DNA of 28,721 nt from a virus. Below, piece by piece: positions 1 through 6,260 of this stretch. The notes beneath the pieces are model-generated. The model saw only the letters and a list, made by a program, of their open reading frames with translations. It was not told the DNA's origin and did no database searches. The position numbers and the translations under genes were made by a program. Within the stretch, counting starts at the first letter, position 1. Every line of letters starts with the position of its first letter. The stretch covers positions 1-28,721 of IMG/VR virus record IMGVR_UViG_3300043774_000481; one strand, 5' to 3'.

Positions 1-76
1 TTCATAGGTACAGTTATGTGTCATATATCCATCATATCAGATGGGCTATCTATCTGTCAATAAGGTGGTTTGATAT
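1..76. other. left edge, no gene seen
   Basis: No supported gene or signal in these bases apart from the stop-proximal flank of the zinc-ribbon gene at 77-202. Confidence 0.5.
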
Positions 77-202
77 TTATTTAGATGTCTTTAATGGCAT
101 GACGGTTTCACAAGGACAGATGATTGACTCTGGAAGATCATGTACTTTTGTATCAATAATAATGGATGTAGCACAGTCTGGACACTTATATGTATTCTTC
201 AT
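77..202 (-). CDS. 41-aa zinc-ribbon protein
   Basis: This ATG-started frame encodes a 41-residue protein that begins MKNTYKCPDC and has a second cysteine pair, CPC, about 20 residues later. Two cysteine pairs in so short a protein point to a single zinc ribbon. It lies 21 bp downstream of another small zinc-ribbon gene on the same strand, so the two are probably co-transcribed. No strong Shine-Dalgarno sequence is visible. The specific function is unknown; small zinc ribbons of this kind recur through this genome. Confidence 0.6.
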   Translation of the reverse strand: MKNTYKCPDCATSIIIDTKVHDLPESIICPCETVMPLKTSK

Positions 203-223
203 ATGTTAATGATATCACAAGAG

Positions 224-232
224 TTATCCACA
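224..232 (+). promoter_or_regulatory. DnaA box (TTATCCACA)
   Basis: A perfect TTATCCACA. It overlaps the stop codon of the minus-strand zinc-ribbon gene. It is an outlying member of the cluster at 434-488. Confidence 0.5.
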
Positions 233-412
233 TGCCAAACAGTAGTATGGATTACGAAAGTTTTCTTTATTAGTGTAGATGGTTTGAGAACATCCTGAAC
301 ATTGGATATGATCCATAGATGGATTTTTATAAAGTGTTTGGATGGTCAAGGTTTTTGTATAGTACACCTTAGTGGCATACCATGTGATTAAAATTAATAG
401 TATTGTTAGCAT
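224..412 (-). CDS. membrane-anchored small zinc-ribbon protein
   Basis: The product is about 62 residues. It has one hydrophobic N-terminal segment (MLTILLILITWYA) followed by a soluble tail with CSGC and, 17 residues on, CLAC. This fits a membrane-anchored zinc ribbon facing the cytoplasm or periplasm. Two in-frame ATGs occur, at 415 and 412. An extended -10 (TGG-TATTAT, 419-424) lies exactly 6 nt upstream of the second, which favours a leaderless start at 412. The last codons overlap a DnaA box. Function unknown. Confidence 0.6.
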   Translation of the reverse strand: MLTILLILITWYATKVYYTKTLTIQTLYKNPSMDHIQCSGCSQTIYTNKENFRNPYYCLACG

Positions 413-418
413 CATTCT

Positions 419-427
419 ATAATACCA
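419..427 (-). promoter_or_regulatory. extended -10 promoter for a leaderless gene
   Basis: On the minus strand TGG-TATTAT is followed by 6 nt and an ATG at 412. This puts the predicted +1 on or next to the start codon. The same geometry recurs at many other genes in the window. Confidence 0.5.
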
Positions 428-433
428 GATAGG

Positions 434-488
434 TTATCCACATGTCAAATAGGCATAAACATTATAGTTATCCACAGGTTTATCCACA
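434..488 (+). promoter_or_regulatory. cluster of three perfect DnaA boxes
   Basis: Three copies of TTATCCACA occur in the same orientation at 434-442, 468-476 and 480-488. A fourth copy is at 224-232. TTATCCACA is the consensus bacterial DnaA-binding nonamer. The cluster stands next to a gene-poor, AT-rich, repeat-filled stretch, so it is a good candidate for part of a replication origin that recruits host DnaA. No replication gene is adjacent within this window, so the assignment is inferred from sites alone. Confidence 0.6.
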
Positions 489-606
489 ATTAAATCTTAC
501 TGATATTTTTAAGATGTGGTTTGCAATGGAGGAAAGTGGAGGATAGTGGGTTATTACGCATCTATAGAAGGGGGCCGTAATCCTCTGGCGGAAAAACCTC
601 CAACCC

Positions 607-681
607 CAAACCTTCCAAACCTTATATTCTGCAAACCTTTCAAGCGGATTATACCCCCAAACCTTCATATTGTCAAACCTT
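607..681 (-). repeat. AAGGTTTG octamer array, leftward-facing copies
   Basis: Five perfect copies of CAAACCTT lie at 607, 616, 632, 658 and 674. Start-to-start spacings are 9, 16, 26 and 16 bp. All face the opposite way to the copies further right. Confidence 0.75.
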
Positions 682-756
682 TATAGCTTAAAAACCCTAT
701 ATAAATTTGCTCAAATTTGCAGGAAAAATATATAGAAAACCAGAAAAAAATATAGA

Positions 757-1220
757 AAGGTTTGTTATTTATTTAAAAAAACCAGATAAAAGGTTTGATG
801 GTTTTATAGTATCTTATACTAGGGAGTTTGGGTATTGATTTAAGTTCCAGGATTTTTTAGGTCCCGTCGTAATATGTTTTACAGGATTATTACTGATCGC
901 TAGGGCGGGATTTAAAGCGGGACTTAAAGAAAGACTTAATCCTAGCTATAGTAGAAACCCTAGTAGTAGGAAGATCAGTGTGTTGAGAGAAACCATCACT
1001 AACAAAGTATGGTCCACCTCTTCTAGAGAAATAGTTTCTGGTCATAAAAATATTATACACCTGTATATGAGGTTTGTAGATATAAAGGTTTGGAAATAAG
1101 TTCCACGATTTTTTGAAAAACCTTCTTAATGTCTTTTTCAAAAATAAGGTTTGAAGGTTTGTCCAACTTCGGGGAAAAATTTAGCTTCTTCGTAATAAGG
1201 TTTGGAGAAAATAAGGTTTG
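757..1220 (+). repeat. AAGGTTTG octamer array, rightward-facing copies
   Basis: Seven perfect copies of AAGGTTTG start at 757, 790, 1085, 1146, 1154, 1197 and 1213. Two of them abut (1146 and 1154) and one pair is again spaced 16 bp (1197 and 1213). A one-mismatch copy lies near 1069. Confidence 0.75.
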
Positions 1221-1232
1221 TCCATAATGTCC
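1219..1232 (+). repeat. TGTCC-N4-TGTCC direct repeat
   Basis: TGTCC at 1219 and 1228 are 9 bp apart, and TTTCCTCGGGG follows at about 1246. The same pairing with TTCCTCGGG is seen at 8213-8239. Possible protein-binding site. Confidence 0.4.
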
Positions 1233-1300
1233 AATTTGTATAGATTTCCTCGGGGCCCCACCCACCCCACAAAAAGTGAGGCGGGTTTGGTCAAACCACT

Positions 1301-1543
1301 TTACTGGAAATCAGATTCGCTGTAATACTTTCCTATCTCTCTGTATTGCTTTGTTGTATAGTTGTATTCTGTTGCTTCTAATACTTCAAGTGCCCTGCAA
1401 TAAATAACATACGGATTTGATACCGCCATGTATTTTCCTATTGCTTCTAGGTCTAATGAAAAATCAGATAAGAGTTTACCAATAGATAGCGCAACCTTTT
1501 CTTCCTTGCTTATACCAAGTTTATGACCACGCATTATTCTCAT
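1301..1543 (-). CDS. hypothetical protein, 80 aa
   Basis: The product is an 80-residue, mostly helical soluble protein that I do not recognise. Two starts are possible. ATG at 1543 has an extended -10 (TGA-TACAAT) exactly 6 nt upstream, which suggests a leaderless mRNA. ATG at 1534 would have an AAAGGA ribosome site about 9 nt upstream. It is the last gene of the leftward block and lies just beyond the terminator at 1556-1584, so it has its own promoter. It ends at the edge of the repeat-rich origin-like region. Confidence 0.55.
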   Translation of the reverse strand: MRIMRGHKLGISKEEKVALSIGKLLSDFSLDLEAIGKYMAVSNPYVIYCRALEVLEATEYNYTTKQYREIGKYYSESDFQ

Positions 1544-1549
1544 CCTTTC

Positions 1550-1558
1550 ATTGTATCA
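1550..1558 (-). promoter_or_regulatory. extended -10 promoter for a leaderless gene
   Basis: TGA-TACAAT on the minus strand is followed by 6 nt and the ATG at 1543. It lies immediately downstream of a terminator, as expected for a new transcription unit. Confidence 0.45.
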
Positions 1559-1584
1559 AAAAAGAAGGTGGGGAGCAACCCACC
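1556..1584 (-). terminator. rho-independent terminator of the leftward operon
   Basis: Read on the minus strand, GGTGGG-N6-CCCACC is followed by TTCTTTTTT. The stem is six perfect G:C-rich pairs and the T-rich tail follows directly. It lies 27 bp after the stop of the 54-aa basic protein gene, so it ends the operon that begins near 4367. Confidence 0.75.
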
Positions 1585-1610
1585 ACAGTTCGCCCCCCAC
1601 CGTTTGTTAC

Positions 1611-1775
1611 TTAGCGAGAAGAGACCCTTTTCTTCCGCTTAGGTGCGCCAAGGGACGTATTATCTACGAATTTTCCACCCTTACGCAAAACCACTCTTTT
1701 GCTTAAACCATAGCGTGTATCCCATGTCTCAATATATGAGAATGTTTTTGGTTGAGCTTTCTTCTTTGTTGCCAT
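1611..1775 (-). CDS. 54-aa highly basic protein
   Basis: The frame encodes 54 residues rich in Lys and Arg (MATKKKAQPK at the N terminus, KRKKR near the C terminus). A good ribosome site (AAGGAGAG) precedes the ATG. The charge suggests nucleic-acid binding or charge neutralisation, but no domain is recognisable. It is the last gene of the leftward operon, 11 bp after its upstream neighbour and just before the terminator. Confidence 0.65.
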   Translation of the reverse strand: MATKKKAQPKTFSYIETWDTRYGLSKRVVLRKGGKFVDNTSLGAPKRKKRVSSR

Positions 1776-1786
1776 TAGATCTCTCC

Positions 1787-2155
1787 TTAGATAGTTGTTA
1801 ACGTTGGCATGTATGCCTGGATAAAATTATCCCATGTTACTGAATGTATATCTGTAACTGTTTTGTTGCTAAAATCAATTATGATTGTTTGTTCCCCTAG
1901 GTCTTGATTGATATCATTAATAGCATAAATACCAAAGCCTGTTTCATCCAGGATGTTATGCTGCGTCAAATAACTAATCATCATACGTGTTGCATATGAA
2001 GGGTCACTCCACCTAGGAGCAGCATGCTTTAGTGCACATGCAATGTCAGTCTGCCAATCATCTTGTCCCCAGTGACTATATAGGACCACATATGCATATG
2101 GCTCACCTATTGCTGGCTCTGAGTCTTTAAATACAAAGTTAATTCTTGCTCCCAT
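1787..2155 (-). CDS. hypothetical protein, 122 aa
   Basis: The product begins MGARINFVFK and holds a YSHWGQDDW motif followed by an alanine-rich helix. The arrangement resembles conserved small hypothetical proteins of actinobacteriophages, but I cannot name the family with certainty. A longer reading from a TTG at 2167 is possible. The ATG at 2155 is preferred because a GAGGAA ribosome site precedes it. The start lies one base past the stop codon of its upstream neighbour, so translation is probably coupled. Confidence 0.65.
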   Translation of the reverse strand: MGARINFVFKDSEPAIGEPYAYVVLYSHWGQDDWQTDIACALKHAAPRWSDPSYATRMMISYLTQHNILDETGFGIYAINDINQDLGEQTIIIDFSNKTVTDIHSVTWDNFIQAYMPTLTTI

Positions 2156-2156
2156 G

Positions 2157-2294
2157 TTATTCCTCAATCTCTAAAGCGGTAACGGATAATTCACTAAAGA
2201 CCTCATCAAGCACATCATTGTCGTCTGTATCTAGAACAAAAGTCATAGTGGTATTGGTTGGGTCATGAGTTACTTCTACTGTGTATTTTGTCAT
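2157..2294 (-). CDS. acidic 45-aa hypothetical protein
   Basis: A 45-residue, strongly acidic product starts MTKYTVEVTH and ends in an Asp/Glu-rich helix. An AAAGGAAA ribosome site precedes the ATG. The alternating hydrophobic start followed by TTMTFVLDTDD suggests a small beta-hairpin plus helix. The next gene begins right after its stop codon. No function can be assigned. Confidence 0.6.
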   Translation of the reverse strand: MTKYTVEVTHDPTNTTMTFVLDTDDNDVLDEVFSELSVTALEIEE

Positions 2295-2315
2295 GGTATT
2301 TCCTTTCGTAGTGGT

Positions 2316-2660
2316 TTATTTAATGATAGCATTTTGTAGGTCAGATGTCAAATTATCATCATCTTCTTCATCGTCCTCAAACATAAGATCAATCATTATC
2401 TCATTATTCAAGAGCCAGTCCTGGATGTCCTCATAGTTTTGCTCTGCCCCATATTCCAGGGAAAATCCATATCCTTTCGTAACAGCCTCAGTAAGCATTT
2501 GCCAAACCTCATCTTCTGATTTGGTGAACTTATATTGCTCATCTTTCATAAGACCTTTAATTGTGCTCCAGGTCCATAGCCAGACCATAGATAGACCAAG
2601 ATCTGTTGTATCTAAGATATCTAGACATTGGTTTAGTTTATCTTTATCCCCTGGCTTCAC
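2316..2660 (-). CDS. hypothetical acidic helical protein
   Basis: About 114 residues, helical, with a very acidic stretch (FEDDEEDDDN) near the C terminus. No ATG suits the start. GTG at 2660 follows a GGAG ribosome site at the right distance; TTG at 2678 is a less likely alternative. The start lies inside the end of the upstream gene (17-bp overlap), which points to translational coupling. The function is unknown; the acidic tail could mimic DNA or bind a basic partner. Confidence 0.6.
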   Translation of the reverse strand: MKPGDKDKLNQCLDILDTTDLGLSMVWLWTWSTIKGLMKDEQYKFTKSEDEVWQMLTEAVTKGYGFSLEYGAEQNYEDIQDWLLNNEIMIDLMFEDDEEDDDNLTSDLQNAIIK

Positions 2661-2874
2661 GGCGTTCTCCAATCGCAAATGCTAGTTCATATGTTAATTG
2701 ATATACAGTTGCATAGGCGTCAAGCATACCCTCATGGTATTTTGATTCCCCCTGCATATATGATTGCTCAGCGTCAAGCATTAGGTTCTTTAGTTCACCA
2801 TGGAGGATGTCTGTACCTGATTCTCCCATGTCTACCATTTTTTGTAGGCGGGGACTAAGAGTCATGTTATTCAT
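2644..2874 (-). CDS. hypothetical helical protein, 76 aa
   Basis: The 76-residue product is almost entirely amphipathic helix (for example ELKNLMLDAEQSYMQ) and begins MNNMTLSPRL. A GGAG ribosome site lies 7 nt before the ATG. The start overlaps the end of the upstream 58-aa gene by 8 bp and its own end overlaps the next gene. The family is not recognised. Confidence 0.65.
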   Translation of the reverse strand: MNNMTLSPRLQKMVDMGESGTDILHGELKNLMLDAEQSYMQGESKYHEGMLDAYATVYQLTYELAFAIGERREARG

Positions 2875-3043
2875 TTATATACTCCAATAAGTGATTACAG
2901 GTATCAATGGCTCCCTCATAGTAAGCGTCTGATTCATAGTACTCATCGTCTGCTATTGGTATATCATTGTTAGCGTCTTCAACATCTTGCTCCAATGAGA
3001 TTTTATGTATGTTGATATATTCTTTAAGTGTGTTTAGGTCCAT
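2867..3043 (-). CDS. acidic hypothetical protein, 58 aa
   Basis: The 58-residue product begins MDLNTLKEYI and has an Asp/Glu/Tyr-rich middle (DDEYYESDAYYEG). It is tightly packed: its ATG lies 3 nt after the stop of the zinc-ribbon gene upstream and its end overlaps the next start by 8 bp. That packing supports it as a real gene. No domain recognised. Confidence 0.6.
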   Translation of the reverse strand: MDLNTLKEYINIHKISLEQDVEDANNDIPIADDEYYESDAYYEGAIDTCNHLLEYINE

Positions 3044-3046
3044 ATA

Positions 3047-3259
3047 TTAATTATAGGGGTTGGTGTTGATTTTGACAAGCCCTGGCTTTGTGTCCTTGGT
3101 CACAGTCTTTACTACTGGTTCGTAGGCTGGAGATGTGCCAATATTAATAACAAACCCATTTCCACAAATACAGTCAGGGTCTAGTCTATGCCTAGCTTTG
3201 GCGGTAACTTCAATTAAAGCATCACAGTTAGTACATACATAATCATATCTAGTCCACAT
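3047..3259 (-). CDS. zinc-ribbon protein, 70 aa
   Basis: The N-terminal half holds CTNC and, about 17 residues on, CIC, in the setting YVCTNCDAL...DPDCICGN. This is a typical short zinc ribbon. The C-terminal half is a charged, extended tail (VVKTVTKDTKPG). The ATG overlaps the stop of the upstream gene as TAATG. Likely a small nucleic-acid- or protein-binding accessory factor; the partner is unknown. Confidence 0.7.
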   Translation of the reverse strand: MWTRYDYVCTNCDALIEVTAKARHRLDPDCICGNGFVINIGTSPAYEPVVKTVTKDTKPGLVKINTNPYN

Positions 3260-3354
3260 TAGTCAAAGTCCCTTATCTCAATTTCAACTTCAGGTGGACA
3301 TTCAGCAATATGTGCTACTCCACCAACTACCTCAATAACTACTTTATATGTCAT
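3259..3354 (-). CDS. 31-aa hypothetical protein
   Basis: A 31-residue product (MTYKVVIEVV...EIRDFD) that looks like a beta-hairpin. It is joined to both neighbours by TAATG stop-start overlaps, which is the main reason to accept so short a gene. Its C-terminal DFD resembles the GYFD ending of the gene before it. Confidence 0.5.
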   Translation of the reverse strand: MTYKVVIEVVGGVAHIAECPPEVEIEIRDFD

Positions 3355-3515
3355 TAGTCAAAGTACCCTTCTGCCCATAAGCCTTGTAAGAAATCATGAG
3401 CGGTAACTAAATAATTATGAATAGCAGGATTCTCATCTGCATTGATTAACAAATCAGCCTGATAAACCCCATAGGTCATATCAGCTAAATCTCTTTGTGT
3501 ATAACCTAACATCAT
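3354..3515 (-). CDS. hypothetical protein, about 53 aa
   Basis: A helical 52-53 residue product containing MLGYTQRDLADMTYGVYQAD. Two adjacent in-frame ATGs (3515 and 3512) are possible; the first overlaps the upstream stop as ATGA. It is coupled downstream by TAATG. The function is unknown. Confidence 0.55.
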   Translation of the reverse strand: MMLGYTQRDLADMTYGVYQADLLINADENPAIHNYLVTAHDFLQGLWAEGYFD

Positions 3516-3658
3516 TCATCCCACCAATACTTTGTTATTGTTTCCATTGTTTTATGTAGATAGCAGTCACAGTCTCCGCTATTCATATTTTCTATTAAAT
3601 CAAAATGTGAGAAGTTATCCTCATATATCTCATTAACTAATTCATCAATGGTTCTCAT
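3512..3658 (-). CDS. hypothetical protein, 48 aa
   Basis: A 48-residue product that begins MRTIDELVNE and carries CDC in its second half, ending YWWDE. It overlaps the end of the Api92-like gene by ATGA and the next gene by ATGA as well. The two cysteines alone are too few to call a zinc site. The function is unknown. Confidence 0.55.
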   Translation of the reverse strand: MRTIDELVNEIYEDNFSHFDLIENMNSGDCDCYLHKTMETITKYWWDE

Positions 3659-4335
3659 GCCTCTACCTTTCCTTTAGTTTCTAAGTCTACCAAAGGGTAC
3701 TGACATTTTGGACAAATAATATCATCATGCTCATCGCTCCAATTGTCTGCAGGGTCTCCTGTTTCCATATAGTCACATGCCTGACATTTCCAGTTATATG
3801 AACTGCCCTCAAGAACTACACCACGCAGAATCTCAAACTCACCACCCCAGCCTGTCTCTTCCTCATATGACAAAGTAAATAATAAATCAGGGTACTGAGA
3901 TGATAGATTAACTAAAGCCTTATCAGGAACTCCCCATGCAGTCTCAAAGTTATAGAAGACAACATGGTTATCTCCATTAGCGGTTTCTTCCATATATGTA
4001 TTAGGCAGGTTATCAGTTGAAGATACTGCTACATCCCACTTGGTTCCCCAATTACGAAGGTTCCAGTTATACCAATCATCACCTGACATATCAAATGGCT
4101 GGTCAGGCTTGTGCTTTGGTTGATTATGATATGCATCAAGGTCAGTAGGTTTGACAATGTTCCAAAATGCAAAGACAGGTTTTGGATAAAGAGTATTCTT
4201 CTTCATGAATGTGTTAGTGCTTATATCCCATGAATCATGAACTACAGTAAATGGTTGATTAAGTTGCTCCATCATTTTCTTGACGGAATCAGGATTACCT
4301 TCTACAGTTAATCCGTTATATACCCAGTTTGGCAT
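3655..4335 (-). CDS. Api92-like ferredoxin-fold protein with C-terminal zinc ribbon
   Basis: The 226-residue product starts MPNWVYNGLTVEG and contains LRNWGTKWDV near residue 95. Both are hallmarks of the Api92-like (DUF1281/YubB-type) ferredoxin-like fold found on phages and plasmids. A zinc ribbon follows at about residues 185-215, with CQAC and CPKC. The biochemical role of the family is not established. It is the first gene of an eleven-gene leftward operon. A promoter with a -35 TTGCTT, a 17-bp spacer and a -10 TACAAT lies at 4367-4395. Confidence 0.8.
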   Translation of the reverse strand: MPNWVYNGLTVEGNPDSVKKMMEQLNQPFTVVHDSWDISTNTFMKKNTLYPKPVFAFWNIVKPTDLDAYHNQPKHKPDQPFDMSGDDWYNWNLRNWGTKWDVAVSSTDNLPNTYMEETANGDNHVVFYNFETAWGVPDKALVNLSSQYPDLLFTLSYEEETGWGGEFEILRGVVLEGSSYNWKCQACDYMETGDPADNWSDEHDDIICPKCQYPLVDLETKGKVEA

Positions 4336-4366
4336 GGTGGTTTCTTTCTATTAGGTGGATATATTA

Positions 4367-4395
4367 ATTGTAGCCTAGATATGGGAAAAAAGCAA
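4367..4395 (-). promoter_or_regulatory. promoter of the leftward operon
   Basis: On the minus strand TTGCTT (4390-4395), a 17-bp spacer and TACAAT (4367-4372). The spacer holds TTTTCCCATA, a string also found in the spacer of the promoter at 8172-8200. Confidence 0.6.
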
Positions 4396-4490
4396 CTCTG
4401 TCTTAATAGGGTTTTGGGAAAAATATCATATCCCCTTAATAAGGTTTTTATGTTAGATTATTTAGTTTAAAAACCCGAGCCAAACTTTTG

Positions 4491-4564
4491 CGATCCGTAC
4501 GAGACTTGAACTCGTGACCTCTACCGTGACAGGGTAGCGCTCTAACCAACTGAGCTAACGGACC
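4491..4564 (-). tRNA. tRNA-Asp (anticodon GTC)
   Basis: Read on the minus strand, a full cloverleaf is visible. The 7-bp acceptor stem (GGTCCGT with ACGGATC) has one G:U pair. The D-arm holds TTAGCTCAGTTGG, the anticodon arm is CTACC-CTGTCAC-GGTAG, and the T-arm contains GTTCAAGTC. The anticodon is GTC and the discriminator base is G, both as in tRNA-Asp. No 3' CCA is encoded. It is the only tRNA in the window and lies just downstream of the DUF932 gene, so it may be processed from that transcript. Confidence 0.93.
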
Positions 4565-4568
4565 AGCG

Positions 4569-4592
4569 AAGCAGTTTTATTTCATGCTCAGG
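4569..4592 (-). repeat. 24-nt 3' hairpin element, copy 1
   Basis: One of five 24-nt elements with plus-strand consensus RRGCAGTTTTANNNCWTRCYYAGG. It lies 8 bp after the stop codon of the DUF932 gene. The arms are AAGCA and TGCTC with one mismatch at the outer pair. Confidence 0.65.
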
Positions 4593-4600
4593 AAATTTTA

Positions 4601-5617
4601 TTATGCTAGTTGCATAACATTCTGTACAACTTTTAGCAAACGATTTTTTTCTGCATTGATAGCAGGGTCAAATCCGCTAGCACTTGCAAGAATAGATTCG
4701 TTATTGCCACCACGTGCTGAACGGTACCAATCTAAACGCTCTGTTAGTGCATTGAAAGCACCCCAAGCGTTACCAGCAATCATACCGTTAAACTCGCCTG
4801 TATAAATGTCATTGATAACATCTATTTTGTTTTCCCATTTCTTGATTGCACCCTTAGCATCTTTTTCTGGCTTAGGATAAGCAGCAAGAATAATGTCATT
4901 GAATTGCTTAGCGTTGACTTCTTTTGAAATCATAGCATTAGCCATAACATCAAATGAATCCATGTATTTATGTGCAAGACCTAAAGTCTCACGTGCAACT
5001 TGAATCTTACCTTGTGCTGTCTGTGTGTGACGAATCTTGAAGGATTGCTTGACACCATTTTTCTTTTTGATGCTACCCAATGCAAGATTGAGAGTATTAG
5101 CGCACACAACACGAACGGGTGTAATGCTTGCTTGAATTGCGATTGAGCCATCATGAGATGTATTGATTAGCAGATAAGTTTTTACAACATCTGCAACGCC
5201 ATTAGGGTCTAGAACAGTTTCACGCTCTAATGCCAATGCGCCAAATACAACACGTCCACCTTTAATTGAGCCAGCGGTCTCCCAACGTCCACCACCGTCT
5301 AGAATGTTATCACCAAATGAAAATAAGTCTTCATTTTGCATAACATGATAACGCTCACCAACGACACCTAAGATGTCTGTCTGTGAATTGTCTGTAGGAT
5401 TAGTACGCAAAACGTACTGATAGTTTTTATCGCTTGTTAAGTGTGATGGGGTTTCCAAATCCTCAAGACGAACATTCCACTTAGAAAGGTTAGCAAGGTC
5501 TAACATTTCCTGTGTGGTTTTTTCTTCTGTGAATACGGTACCCAATCCATGCCAAGCAGGTTCACGGAATGATGCAAAAGATGCAACGCCGTTTTGTGTT
5601 TCTAGGTCATGTGCCAT
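4601..5617 (-). CDS. DUF932 (phage/plasmid-like) protein
   Basis: The 338-residue product begins MAHDLETQNG and reads ...PAWHGLGTVF at about residues 20-30, then RYHVMQNEDLFSFGD. It later has THDGSIAIQASITPVRVVCANTL split across about residues 153-176. This is the typical layout of the DUF932 / phage-plasmid protein family. Its length is usual for the family. Members are common on plasmids and phages, but their activity is not settled. A strong ribosome site (AAGGAGAA) precedes the ATG. The promoter at 5650-5678 carries the TGTCAG box, and a CRP-like palindrome lies further upstream. Confidence 0.88.
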   Translation of the reverse strand: MAHDLETQNGVASFASFREPAWHGLGTVFTEEKTTQEMLDLANLSKWNVRLEDLETPSHLTSDKNYQYVLRTNPTDNSQTDILGVVGERYHVMQNEDLFSFGDNILDGGGRWETAGSIKGGRVVFGALALERETVLDPNGVADVVKTYLLINTSHDGSIAIQASITPVRVVCANTLNLALGSIKKKNGVKQSFKIRHTQTAQGKIQVARETLGLAHKYMDSFDVMANAMISKEVNAKQFNDIILAAYPKPEKDAKGAIKKWENKIDVINDIYTGEFNGMIAGNAWGAFNALTERLDWYRSARGGNNESILASASGFDPAINAEKNRLLKVVQNVMQLA

Positions 5618-5649
5618 GAGTTTTTCTCCTTATTGTTGTTGATAAGATA

Positions 5650-5678
5650 ACTATACATGATAGGGCTGACAAATGCAA
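5650..5678 (-). promoter_or_regulatory. TGTCAG-class promoter for the DUF932 gene
   Basis: Minus strand: -35 TTGCAT (5673-5678), a 17-bp spacer starting with TTGTCAG (5666-5672), and -10 TATAGT (5650-5655). The distance from TGTCAG to the -10 is 10 nt, as at six other sites. Confidence 0.6.
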
Positions 5679-5697
5679 ATCAGGATACTTAATCATG

Positions 5698-5711
5698 GGA
5701 CAATTTGGACA
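5698..5711 (-). repeat. TGTCC-N4-TGTCC direct repeat
   Basis: GGACA at 5698 and 5707 (TGTCC on the minus strand), 9 bp apart, between the DUF932 promoter and the CRP-like site. Confidence 0.4.
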
Positions 5712-5730
5712 TTTTCTTAAGCTTACGTAA

Positions 5731-5746
5731 AGTGATATTCATCACA
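5731..5746. promoter_or_regulatory. CRP/FNR-like palindrome
   Basis: AGTGA-TATTCA-TCACA, one mismatch to TGTGA-N6-TCACA. It is followed after 5 bp by the CCCGAG box and a T-run. Confidence 0.5.
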
Positions 5747-5751
5747 TGGTC

Positions 5752-5765
5752 CCCGAGATTTTTTT
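5752..5765 (-). promoter_or_regulatory. A-tract/CTCGGG box
   Basis: On the minus strand A7-TCTCGGG, 5 bp upstream of the CRP-like palindrome. The same pair of elements occurs at 9570, 10438 and, on the plus strand, 10884. Confidence 0.45.
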
Positions 5766-5776
5766 GGGAATTTAAA

Positions 5777-5800
5777 GGGCAGTTTTAAATCATACCCAGG
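5777..5800 (-). repeat. 24-nt 3' hairpin element, copy 2
   Basis: It has the same consensus as the element at 4569. The arms are GGG and CCC, a compensated change from GAG/CTC in other copies. It lies 21 bp after the stop codon of the 135-aa gene. Confidence 0.65.
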
Positions 5801-5821
5801 ATCTTATTAGTAGACCCCCTA

Positions 5822-6229
5822 CTAAATATCTATTCTGTCAACAGTGGATGATAGATACTCAACACCTTCAGGATAAGACACTGAATCAAAATCAATGTCA
5901 TGAATTAAGTTCTGTGCGCTTTCTTCATCACGTGCATTGACTGTAACTGAATATTGAACTGTAACTTCTAATTCAAATTCTTTTGTTAAATCAAAACCGC
6001 AGATGTTTGCAATTGCTTCTGCAATGTCTTCTGTAATTGTTTCATCCTCTAGCGCTTCAAGCGTCCACTCTTGCATTTCATTAGTAATACGGTTACGCTC
6101 TGCAGCCTCACCATATGAACGTTGAGTTACTTTCTGAATGTGCTCTTGTAGACTGTTGATTGTTTCTTCTTTTTTTGTTAACTCTAATTGGAGATAGTCT
6201 GTTGTTGCGTTTATTAGTACCTGGTCCAT
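5822..6229 (-). CDS. hypothetical protein with N-terminal coiled coil, 135 aa
   Basis: Residues about 12-45 form a heptad-rich helix (LELTKKEETINSLQEHIQ). An acidic helical section follows, and a beta-rich C-terminal domain begins FELEVTVQYSVTVNA. An AGAGG ribosome site precedes the ATG. The gene has its own TGTCAG-class promoter at 6261-6289 and a 24-nt hairpin after its stop, so it looks like a single-gene transcription unit. I do not recognise the family. Confidence 0.7.
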   Translation of the reverse strand: MDQVLINATTDYLQLELTKKEETINSLQEHIQKVTQRSYGEAAERNRITNEMQEWTLEALEDETITEDIAEAIANICGFDLTKEFELEVTVQYSVTVNARDEESAQNLIHDIDFDSVSYPEGVEYLSSTVDRIDI

Positions 6230-6260
6230 GGGGGCCTCTTTCTGTTAGTTGATTAATTTA

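Larger units (their letters stand above)
489..1300. other. gene-poor, repeat-rich region (putative origin or partition site)
   Basis: No convincing gene is seen in these roughly 800 bases; the short frames present have repetitive, unnatural protein sequence. The stretch carries twelve perfect copies of the octamer AAGGTTTG or its complement. It also holds a very AT-rich core at about 685-830 and a direct repeat of AAATTTGC at about 704-721. A palindrome GGTTTG-GT-CAAACC lies at 1284-1297. Directly repeated octamers, an AT-rich segment and adjacent DnaA boxes are the usual parts of an iteron-type replication origin. Partition or transcription-factor binding are alternatives. Confidence 0.5.

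Noticed and set aside
18-209. 63-aa rightward frame
   Set aside because: It lies opposite a shorter but convincing zinc-ribbon gene with two cysteine pairs on the other strand.
480-668. 62-aa leftward reading frame
   Set aside because: It runs through five CAAACCTT repeats, which produce the repeated VWxVWG-type residues. Composition and setting fit non-coding repeat DNA.
607-1220. Octamer array as a CRISPR or transposon end
   Set aside because: Repeat unit is only 8 bp, orientation flips and spacings differ; there is no transposase gene or terminal inverted repeat.
890-1265. Two overlapping leftward frames of 83 and 70 aa
   Set aside because: Low-complexity sequence over the octamer array, overlapping each other, with no good ribosome site.
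5752-5765. CCCGAG plus T-run as a rightward terminator
   Set aside because: No GC-rich stem precedes the T-run, and the box keeps a fixed distance to the CRP-like site, which fits a regulatory site better.
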